Source of the DNA: Euclidia mi
Taxonomy: Eukaryota > Arthropoda > Insecta > Lepidoptera > Erebidae
Direction: 5' to 3'
Length of the DNA stretch: 64,000 nt
Assembly: GCA_944739405.2 (NCBI GenBank)
Contig: OX123183.2
Span: 96,300,729 to 96,364,728 of the forward strand
This document shows positions 55,581 to 64,000 of this stretch, in pieces. The notes under the pieces are model-generated. The model was not told where the DNA came from and did not search any database. It was given only the letters and a program-made list of their open reading frames with translations. The translations under genes were made by a program, and so were the position numbers. How positions within the stretch are numbered: position 1 is the first letter of the stretch; each line of letters begins with the position of its first letter.

Positions 55581-56189
55581 ATTTCTAAGGTTACTAAACG
55601 TATAAACCAGGAATCTTTTGCAACTATCGTCATTAAAATTTGCAGCACAAATAAAAAATCAGACAAAATAAGCTCACCACGGTTACGGTCGAAAGCTCAG
55701 CTGATTCACCAACATAGCAGCGTTAGCAGTTGCCTTCGCTCGCACCACCCCACGCTGTGTGCAAACTTCATTGCACAATGTCATGCCAGGAAATTACACG
55801 GTAGATAGCTAGATCGAATCGCGGCTTAATGTGACCATAAGCGGGGCGCATTGCGGGTCTTGATCGGTGAATCACATGTCTGCAGTCGTCACTCAAGCAC
55901 GTGCATCCACATCTCGTTTCTCAGGATCGGAGTCCGGTAAACAAAAGCTATGTAGTAGTTATTTTCATGGCTTGTATCAGCGACAGAAAATTGCGGTTCT
56001 CTTGTTCCAACAGACCCAGCAATTTTTCGTTTCTAGCGTCTTCATTTTGAACACGCAGGTAGTTGTGGTCCAATCCCATGCATCGAACGATAAGTTCACA
56101 CTCGTTGAGATGTAATTTCACGAATCACACACAATAAACACTGAATTTAGATGGCCTAGAACGCGTGCCACGCCCACTTCTCAAATGTT
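55581..56189. other. No gene seen
   Basis: Short frames without domains. Confidence 0.45.
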
Positions 56190-56317
56190 AAGAAACTAAA
56201 CTCCTCCAGTAAAATCACTTGGTAATTTTTATTTGTTCACTTTTACACTTTGTAGGTATGCACTGATTTACAACTATCAACCACCAAATAGCTTGCGCTA
56301 GACGTCTTTACTGTTCA
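56190..56317. repeat. Dispersed repeat, part left of the RTE insertion
   Basis: Inverted relative to 48286-48357 and 50512-50572. It ends in the RTE target duplication ttactgttca (56308-56317). Confidence 0.75.
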
Positions 56318-56333
56318 TACATACATACATACA

Positions 56334-58056
56334 TAGACTCACGCCTGTTTCCCGGAGGGGTAGGCAGAGACTACAGAACGCCATTTGCAACGATCCTGAC
56401 ATACCTCACTAGCTTCACTCACTCCCATCAAGTTTCTCATGCATGCTCTTCTGTTAAGGGTACTTCTGATTTGTCCTTTTTTCAGGATGTCTCCAATCTG
56501 GTCAGAGAATCTTCTTTGTCAGTCTATCGTCATCCATCCTCTCCATGTGCCGAAACCATCTTAACATGCCTTTCTCAATGCTTGTCACTACATCTTCTTT
56601 TACCCCACACCACTCTCGTATCACACAATTCTTTACTCTGTCGGTCAAAGACACACCACACATACTTCTCAGTGCTCTCATTTCTACAGCATTTATTTTA
56701 CTTTCAAATCTCTTCTGCCATACCCAACTTTCACTACCATACATAAAGGTAGGCACTAACACGCCTCTATGTACAGCCAAACGTGCCTTTTTGGACACGT
56801 TTTGACTGTTCATAAACGCTTTCGGAGCTCCATTCACACTATTACCTGCATTAACTCTCCTTTCAATATCTTCTTCATTCTTACCATCTCTTGTAAACAA
56901 CGTACCTAAGTAAACAAACTCATTCACTTGTTCCACTCGCTGTTCATCGATCAAAACATTACAAGCCGTAACGCATTCCTCCTTTTCAAAAACCATAACT
57001 TTCGTTTTACTTACATTCACTTTCATTCCTTTCCTCTCTAACGCACCATGCATGATTGCTACCATCTCCTGCAACTCCTCCGCTGAAGATGCAAGTATTA
57101 CCTGATCATCAGCATAAAGGAGGCATTTGACGAGTAACCCATTCATCCTTAATCCGCAGTCACACTGTTTTAAATCTTGCAAACAACTGTCCATGAAGAG
57201 GTTAAACAGCCACGGCGACGCTACACATCCCTGTCTAACACCTTTCTCGATGGTAAACCAGTCAGTGTATGCCCCGTTTATCCTCACACAAGCTCTAGAA
57301 TCCTCATAAAGGGATTTCAGAGCTCGAATGAGGCTGCTGTCCACCCCATTCATTGACAGCACCGACCACATTTCATTCCTCACCACTTTATCGTAAGCCT
57401 TTTCCAAGTCCACGAATGCGCAATAGACCTTTTGACCTTTGGCCAAAAACTTTTCGGCTATGCTTCGCAAGGAAGAAACCTAATCCGTGCATCCCATACC
57501 CTTTCGGAATCCCGCTTGTACATCCCATATTTTCTTGTCGGTTACTTCCATAACTCTTTCAATAAGTACCTTTGCATACAATTTGCCAACAATGCTGAGA
57601 AGGCTAATGCCTCTATAGTTTTTGCAATCTTGTTGCGAGCCTTATCCTTTATAAAGAGGCACAACTACAGCTGTGGCCCAGTCATTAGGTACTCGGCCGG
57701 TGGTCCAGCACAAGTTATATAACCGCTGCAACTGACCAACTATGACGCCCTGTCAAACCTTCAGCATTTCGACTGTAATCCTATCATATCCTGCAGTCTT
57801 ACCTACTTTCATACTTCCCAGTGCCTTCACGACCTCATCCACGCCAATAACGCTTTCATCATTGCTATCGTTACCATTCATTTCAGCTATCGGTGTCTCT
57901 ATAGCCGACCTTTCAAATAAACTTTCAAAATACTCTTTCCATCTCTTCAGCACGCCAGATTCATCATTTACTATCTTTCCATTCTCGTCTCTGATGGATG
58001 TGTGTTCTGAGGATTGAGTTCTTCCTCGAACTGCACGAACGGATTTCCAGAAAAAC
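56334..58056 (-). pseudogene. RTE reverse transcriptase and C-terminus
   Basis: Minus strand: KFFWKSVRAVRGR, GSMKVGKTAGYDRITVEMLK, then frame changes between about 57750 and 57500. KNYRGISLLSIVGKLYAK and DVQAGFRKGMGCTD follow, then TAG at 57471-57473, SIAEKFLAKGQKVYCAFVDL, GVRQGCVASPWLFNLFMDS, LLYADDQVILA (catalytic motif intact), EQVNEFVYLG, NSVNGA, YGSESWVWQ and WFRHMERMD. Stops and frame changes make it inactive. It fills the stretch deleted in the 19.4 kb copy. Confidence 0.88.
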
Positions 58057-58110
58057 TTAAGAGCCATTTCACAAAATTGTAACGCTCGAGTTTAGGTAAA
58101 AGACGGCAGC

Positions 58111-58148
58111 ATTGTGTATGTGTGCGTAGCTATCCACACATACACAAT
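58111..58148. repeat. Subterminal hairpin of the TTAA element
   Basis: Arms attgtgtatgtgtg (58111-58124) and cacacatacacaat (58135-58148), exact, 10-nt loop, 50 bp inside the left end. Confidence 0.9.
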
Positions 58149-58547
58149 AGAAACAATATAGCGCGATAGTCGACACGGCTAAAACAATCTTGAGCCGTTA
58201 TCAATAATCGTAATGCACTAGAGGTTAGAGATTTATAGAAATAGTAAATTATGATACGATTGTGCTATTACACTTGAGGCGATATTAAGTATTATTATTG
58301 GTTAAGAAACCGAGTATGAAGTGATCAAGGTACACCCATTTTTCAACACGCGAGGAAAAATAATCTTCATACAATATTATTAAGCGGGTATTAGTCGCGA
58401 TAATTTACTTATTTAAAGGCATAAATACCTCTGTTATTCTCCTACGTTTCTACCGGCTTGCAACGGTCGTGATCGCGGAGGGATTGTTGCAAGCCCACGA
58501 TCCGGTAAATAATATTTTACGATGCATACAAATCGCGAAAGAAGGCA
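58149..58547. other. No gene seen (inside the TTAA element)
   Basis: AT-rich, with chance frames only. Confidence 0.5.
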
Positions 58548-58915
58548 GCGATAGCCGAGTGGATATACCAACAGACTGCCATGCAGAGGATATCAGGTTC
58601 GAATCCACGGCGCGCACCAATGACTTTTCGGAGTTATGTGCGTATTGAATTGTTAATTATCGCTTGTCCCGTGCCTCGGAGAGCACGTTAAGCCGTCGGT
58701 CCCGGTTGTCATGAAGATCTTTGACAATCGTTACAGGGCGTCAGTACCTACTAAATAAACTGACACTAGTCTAAACCATGGAATACCGCTATCCCTTCGG
58801 GTTGCGGAGGTCAGACAGGCAGTCGCTCCGTGGAAAAGCTAATATTCAGCCAAATCCGGTTAGACTAGAAAGCGGACCCCAGACTGAAACTGGGATAACG
58901 CTAAGAGAATGAAGA
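58548..58915 (+). mobile_element. tRNA-derived SINE, most complete copy
   Basis: Head ggcagcgatagccgagtgga, B box GGTTCGAATCCACGG, body tgacttttcggagttatgtg to ctagtctaaaccatgga, then ccgctatcccttcgggttgc, cagtcgctccgtggaaaag, and the end aactgggataacgctaagag. It allows the halves at 2650 and 6286 to be ordered. Confidence 0.85.
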
Positions 58916-59869
58916 AGACAAATCGCGAAAGATAAAAAACGATTAAAAATATTCTTGTATTCATTTTGTATTGTTATAACAGAGAACAAATATTCATGGA
59001 AAACGGCGCTCTGGCTATTTTTCCGCCACTGATGGCGATGCGCGGCCATGGGCACAACAAAATTAACAAACAGCCTATATAAAAAAATATATTAAATCAT
59101 TTTTTTTTATATCCCTACTAATCTCTACTTAATATCATAAATTCGGAAGTGTGTATGTATGTTCCTTTTTCACACTAAAACGGCTGAACCGATTTTGTCG
59201 AAATTTTATATAGAGATATATTAGACCATGGAGACGGTCATATGCGACCATAAGTTGCAAACAATAAACTGGGAGGGATTTTATGGAGGGTAGAAGTTTG
59301 TACCTACAGCACAAATTTACCTCTTGGAAGTAAGAACGCATGCGCTGTAAGTTGAGTGCTGCGCATGTGCTATCGTATATCTGTCAGTACTGTGACATCA
59401 TACATATTGTCATAAATTGTGCACGGTGATTACATTATTCGCATATATACAGGGTGTCACAAGACCCATCACCAAGCCGAAGTCTACTCATTGTGGACAT
59501 CATGCCAAGTCATACTAACCAAAAATAAAGCCTGGGAAACGAACTTTTTTTTTAAGTTTTCACATTTTTTTAAACCGCAATTAAAAGCGCGCGCGTGCAA
59601 TGTTCGAAGTACCTACTTATCCATCGGGTCATATATCTAAAGAACATATTGGCGGGGTAAATGCATCGATTATGTACCTAATTAGAAAAATTCCATACTA
59701 ACTTTGAGCCTCAATATCTCCTGACCCAGTAATTTCCCAGGTATGGTGCCGAAGTAAAAAATGTTCGTAGTGATTGGTACAACATAGGATTTCAGTATTC
59801 GTTAAGGGTCTTTTTACTCCCTTTATATACTAATAATTATAGACGGCGCTTAAACGGCAGAAACGATTT
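58916..59869. other. No gene seen; degenerate Helitron-like phrases
   Basis: 59120-59230 has ctacttaatatcataaattc and aacggctgaaccgattttgt, phrases of lepidopteran Helitron-type repeats. No frame of interest. Confidence 0.45.
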
Positions 59870-60088
59870 TCTCTACTAATATTATAAATGCGAAAGTGTT
59901 TACAGATATATATTGGGTATATATATCTAATCGTAGATAATGTCATGGATACTGACCGAATTACTTTGTACTCTATAGAGTTTCTGAACTCTTTAGACTA
60001 ATCAGGAGCGCCTTCATACAACTTGAGACTGAAAGTAAATTTATGTTACCCCGACTTCAACGCGCGCGAAGCCGTGGGCAAGTGCTAA
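59870..60088 (+). mobile_element. Helitron-like fragment
   Basis: Start tctctactaatattataaat, end cgcgcgaagccgtgggcaag then tgctaa, a CTRR-type end after a GC-rich hairpin region. Diverged. Confidence 0.5.
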
Positions 60089-60424
60089 ATATTGCGTTTT
60101 AATTATAATTATGGTGAATTGTGAATAGTAGGAGAGCTCACGATGTAAAATTGGGATTTACTCGGGCCTTATTGAGATCTATTGGGTTGCAAAGCTAAGA
60201 TGATATAAATGTAAATAATCCACCCTACTATGCAAACGATTAGATTAACATTCCTACTTTATTAAAAATACGTAGGACATGGATGCTATCAATATCTGAC
60301 GCGCTCGAGTAAATCCCGAAATCCCTTCATGAGCTCTCCTACTAGAATAATTTGAGAAATAAAGGAGATCACCCAAATTGAGCAATTTTTATTTTGCCGG
60401 TCAATCAATAAAATGTAAATTTAA

Positions 60425-60661
60425 TCTAGACTAATATTATAAAGAGGAAAAATTTGTATTTTTGTTTGTTTGTATTGGATAAACTCAAAAACTACTAGAC
60501 CGATTTTAAAAATTATTTCACCATTAGAAAGCTACATTATCTGCGAGTAACATAGGCGCATTTTATTTTAGAAAAAAATAGGAGTCCGTAAGATATTTGG
60601 GTTTTTCGGGTACGCGAAGTAGTTCCCTCAGGACTCGGGTGAAACCGCGGCTTGTCTTAAG
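60425..60661 (+). mobile_element. Helitron-like fragment
   Basis: Start A|tctagactaatattataaag, with the phrase actagaccgattttaaaaat and a GC-rich end actcgggtgaaaccgcggc. The 3' terminus is not clear. Confidence 0.5.
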
Positions 60662-60798
60662 TATATACTTATATATATACTAAACTACCTACTTCGTAGC
60701 CAAACCAAATTTTTGCACTGACAATTTCGAAATTTAGTTATGAGTGACCTACGCTTCTATATAAATATACTATATAGACTCGGTATCGACTTACTGAC

Positions 60799-61175
60799 TT
60801 AGAATCGTGTAACTATCTATAAGCACTTGAAAACACATAATTATTTTGAAATCACAGACAGACTCTTCAATTTTATTTATTATGTACATATGTATGGATG
60901 AGTACAAAAAGTAATGACTCGGTATCACGACATCAGCGCTACCTACCGGGTCAAATTGTAGCCTATAATGTTGTGTGATAAAGTCCTGTGAAACCTTCCA
61001 GTGAAAGTCAGCATTTGAATCAATTCAGCCATTCCAGAGATTACCCCGGACAAACAGAAAGACAGACAGACAGGCAGACAAAAAGATGTTTAGGACTTAA
61101 AATCGTGTAACTAACTATAAGCACTTGAAAACACAATCATTTTGAAATCACAGAGAAATTTCAATTTGATTAATT
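60799..61175. repeat. 80 bp direct repeat, about 297 bp apart
   Basis: 60799-60880 and 61096-61172 share cgtgtaacta.ctataagcac and ttgaaaacaca.. then tttgaaatcacag. The sequence between them includes a tetranucleotide-like run gacagacagacaggcaga. Confidence 0.75.
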
Positions 61176-61209
61176 TGTATAGGTTGTCTATACAATCTAT
61201 ATAAATATA

Positions 61210-61787
61210 CTTGCTGACCCAGCGAACTCCGTATCGCCTATTGAAGATTTTTTAAATTATTCCAACCGCCATCTTTGATTTTCCACCCGCCATCTTGAAT
61301 CACGAAATAGGTGTTGTATTTGGATTCCCCATCCCTTTAGACATCGGCGACGATACCCACATTTATTTAAAAAAAAAAACCATCCGCCATCTTTGATCAC
61401 GAAATAGATGGTGTTTTTGAATTCCCCATTCCTTAAAATATCGGAGACGATACCCATACTGACTTTTAAAAAAATCCCGTCCGCCATCTTTGATTTCCTA
61501 TCCGCCATCTTTGATCACGAAATAGATGTTGTATTTGGATTCTCCATTCCTTAAATCATCAGAGACGATACCCATATTGAGTTTTTAAATTTTTCCCATC
61601 CGCCATCTTTGATTTCCCATCCACCATCTTGAATCACGAAACAGATGTTGTATTTGGATTCCCCATCCCTTTTAACATCGCAGACGATACCAATATTCAT
61701 TTTTCAGATCCGACCGGTAGTTCCTGAGATTAGCGCGTTCAAACAAACAAACAAACAAACTCTTCCGCTTTATTATATTAGTATAGA
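61210..61787 (-). mobile_element. Non-autonomous Helitron with internal tandem repeats
   Basis: Minus strand: A|TCTATACTAATATAATAAAG at the start; hairpin GCTGGGTCAGC then CAAG|T at the end (one change from CTAG). Inside are four units of 105-130 bp containing ggtatcgtc, gggatggggaatccaaatac, catctatttcgtgat and one or two caaagatggcgg. Confidence 0.75.
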
Positions 61788-62573
61788 TAAACAAGAAAAT
61801 AGAGATTTATCTATATAAACAAGAAAATAATAACATATTTTGTCAATTAGCAGTGACTATCGTTAATGTACTACATTAACATTTGTCGTTAAGGCAAAAA
61901 TCAAGGAATCAAAATGTTGTAGTCGTAGTATAATAATGCTTTTACGCTAGGGACGCTCGAAGTTCGGCACGCGAAACAAAATGGCACCTACCTCAACGGG
62001 CGCTCGCGCCGTACTAATCGGTGTTGGATTGTGCATCGTAATTTATTCTAAATTAGACAGGCATTGATATACATTTTACGATAAATTTCATGAAGAGATT
62101 TTCATCAAACTTTGAAATTAGAATTCTTATAGAACACAGTTTATTTTGACATGATTTTATAAATGTAATTACACTTTATTTAAACCAAAAAATCGCAATG
62201 AAATAGGGTTATAAAACGTAAAAAATGGCCTTAGATTTTGTTTTTTTACGAATTAATGTTATTAATAATCGATATTCTGGTACATTATGTAGCAACAAAA
62301 TTATATTTCTGATACGATACGTATTTTTTCCAGCCAACTTTATAAATATTAGTGATAAATATGAGAGCTTGAAATTAACTCTGCGTTGTTTTTTCAGTAA
62401 ACTTGTTGTGGGAGATTAATCACCACAAACTAAACAAATATTTTTTTGTAAATATGTTACATGAAATCACAATACGAAAGATCAGCCTATACTTTACATG
62501 TATTTAAAAATGTCAGAGTTTTACCCAAGATGGTAAATTAGGCGACTGAAATCTCAGATATTGACGCGAAAAC
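61788..62573. other. No gene seen (inside the TTAA element)
   Basis: AT-rich; the frame 62225-62419 has no domain. Confidence 0.5.
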
Positions 62574-62589
62574 GTGAAATGGCTCTTAA

Positions 62590-63200
62590 TGTTTCTCTGG
62601 AAATCGTTAGATAATCTGCTATCAAACTCATCTTTCTTTTCCTCTTTTTTCCTTTTAACCATTTCTTTCACTATTCTTTTTGACCTAACAAACTCCTTTC
62701 TTGCTTCATCTATGTCTACACTCGTTGCTTTTCCCATTCTTTCATTTGCTCTGGCAGCCAACCAATCTGACCAAGCTTTCTTCTTCTCTGACACTGCTGA
62801 TTGTACATCCTTGTCCCACCATGTATTCTTAACCTTTCGTATTTTCCTTCTCTTGATCACACCACATACTTCAGACGCTACACATACTACCTCTTCTTTA
62901 ATATTATTTCATAATTCTTCCATATCATTTATGCAATCGAACCTCTCAAATTTTGCTATCAATCTTCGTTTATACTCATCTTTCACATCTTTCTCTTGTA
63001 GATTTTCTACCTTAATTCTTTCCAAGACCCTATTTTCATTACGCTCTTGGTATCGCCATCCTTTAAAGAGCCCTCTTATCCGGCTCAACACCAAGAAGTG
63101 GTCTGTGTGGATGCCGATCCCTCGATATGCTCTTGTATCCAACACATTCTTTCTCAATCGTTCATCTACTATCACAAAATCAATCATAATTCTTCTAACA
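62590..63200 (-). pseudogene. RTE endonuclease end and linker
   Basis: Minus strand: RRIMIDFVIVDERLRKNVLD, RAYRGIGIHTDHFLVLSRIR, a basic linker, TGA at 62909-62911 (Trp codon origin), then NTWWDKDVQSAVSEKKKAWS and DEFDSRLSNDFQRNIK up to the TTAA. It matches 8823-8851 plus 17879-18450. Confidence 0.85.
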
Positions 63201-63512
63201 TTACTGTTCAGAAGTACCAAAACGATTGCCCTGCCGCCTATTTTATCTGACAAGCTAAAATATTCTCCCACTCTAAACGGAAATGACAACTTAACGTCCA
63301 TCACAACCTATTTACAAAATTGCTTGATTAATTGAGTAATAACAATTTAAATTAAATATGTAACTATAGTCAATTATTTACTGATTTGTTAATAGATATA
63401 TTCTTAAATAGAAATTATACTTTTAATTAATGTGGCCATAACTACTAGCGCAATCTGTTTGTAGCACTCGAATCGTTTAAAGTGCTTCATAAATACTATT
63501 TAACTATCAAAA
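63201..63512. repeat. Dispersed repeat, part right of the RTE insertion
   Basis: Begins with the target duplication ttactgttca. It is inverted relative to 47925-48244. The frame that seems to run from it into the RTE is a chance fusion. Confidence 0.8.
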
Positions 63513-64000
63513 TTATTAGAATACTTTAATAAAATATTATTAGTTACTAAAATTAAATACTTATCTTTAAGGATCAGAAAAAATGAGAGTTTTGCATGGT
63601 GATGATAAATATTATAACTAAAGAACATAAAAGGGCAATCACAGGTTTTAATTATTATCGCAATCGTTTCTTTTTCAATACACAAATATCTAAATATTTA
63701 GACTAAATGAAAAATTTACATAATTTAAAAACAGGCAACATTGGATCTCAACATTTCAGTTTGATTTTTACAATACGTGATGTTTCATGACCTGTGCAAG
63801 CGTTGCTTAACTTTGCTGAACTATTACGATCGGCAAGCTGAATCACGCTACGAGCGCTGCAGTATTTACGGTAGTTCCTAATTGTTTTAATCTTACTGAG
63901 GGAGGTTACCTTTATTCCCTAAAACATCAACTTGCTGTAAGTGTGTGCGACGATCATGCTCCACATGCCGGCCGTCAACGTTAGGACACTTACAGCATCT
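63513..64000. other. No gene seen
   Basis: AT-rich to the end of the window. Confidence 0.5.

Larger units (their letters stand above)
58061..62585. mobile_element. 4.5 kb TTAA-flanked element with 12 bp terminal inverted repeats
   Basis: Left end gagccatttcac (58061-58072), right end gtgaaatggctc (62574-62585), exact inverses. TTAA is on both sides (58057-58060 and 62586-62589). Removing it with one TTAA rejoins the RTE codons N-I-K-F-F-W. TTAA targeting is the rule for piggyBac-type elements, but I see no transposase and the ends do not start with the usual CCC. It carries a subterminal hairpin, a SINE and several Helitron pieces. Confidence 0.85.
56318..63200 (-). mobile_element. RTE LINE with 10 bp target duplication, split by a TTAA element
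   Basis: The minus-strand RTE copy is 5'-truncated (begins at 63200 inside the endonuclease) and ends in (CATA)n at 56318-56334. The 10 bp ttactgttca stands on both sides (56308-56317 and 63201-63210). A 4525 bp element lies inside at 58061-62585. Without it the LINE is about 2.35 kb. Confidence 0.9.

Noticed and set aside
63201..63304. N-terminal MMDVKLSFPFRVGEYF part as a novel RTE domain
   Set aside because: It belongs to the dispersed repeat outside the target duplication; the same DNA occurs at 48170-48244 without RTE.
62574..63335. Plus-strand 253-codon frame
   Set aside because: Ser/Leu/Phe-rich antisense of the RTE endonuclease region.

Overview
The window looks like nuclear DNA of a moth or butterfly. 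Evidence is the AT-rich intergenic sequence, a tRNA-derived SINE with an internal B box, RTE-type LINEs ending in (CATA)n or (GATA)n, Helitron ends of the type TCTATACTAATATTATAAAG, a BEL/Pao element, an env-bearing Ty3/Gypsy element (errantivirus type), and LINE 3' ends in the AATAAA...TTTGAGT style. I found no convincing host protein gene. Nearly everything that codes is a transposable element or its remains, many nested in one another.

Layout. 0.8-2.65 kb: 3' part of a Penelope-like element (RT end plus GIY-YIG nuclease) between inverted (TA)n-bordered ends. 2.65-6.4 kb: a SINE apparently split by a second Penelope-like copy, itself split by a reverse-oriented LINE. 7.2-7.5 kb: a LINE 3' end. 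7.9-20.2 kb: an RTE LINE on the plus strand, cut open by a complete 9 kb errantivirus-like provirus (8852-17874, minus strand, LTRs identical as read, GAAC target duplication) with gag, pol and env. 22.5-29.7 kb: a complete but decayed BEL/Pao element (505/506 bp LTRs, TAGGT duplication) carrying a 333 bp MITE and two snap-back inverted duplications. 29.7-32.4 kb: no gene. 32.4-36.4 kb: a decayed CR1/jockey-like LINE (SGNH-like ORF1, endonuclease, RT) with a Harbinger remnant. 36.4-43.5 kb: a second Ty3/Gypsy element (minus strand, broken) with a LINE-tail insertion and a DNA-transposon-like insertion in its right LTR. 43.5-51 kb: mostly non-coding, with a CpG-rich islet, a Helitron, a SINE and another piece of the CR1-like LINE. 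51.9-53.25 kb: two satellite-like arrays (28 bp and 109 bp units). 56.2-63.5 kb: a dispersed repeat split by an RTE LINE (10 bp target duplication), which is itself split by a 4.5 kb TTAA-flanked element.

How the parts work together. The intact logic is that of the first LTR element: PBS for tRNA-Leu, leader hairpins, gag, a TTTAAAC slippery site directly before the gag stop, pol with protease, RT, RNase H and integrase, and an env frame behind a strong splice acceptor. Its pol has a single in-frame UAA between RNase H and integrase. Other autonomous elements have several stops and frame changes and are dead. The most unusual recurrent signal is a set of long, short-loop perfect inverted repeats. 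In two places these fall inside recognisable retroelement coding sequence, where one arm is clearly an inverted copy of the neighbouring authentic codons. No CRISPR array, rRNA or clearly functional tRNA was seen.
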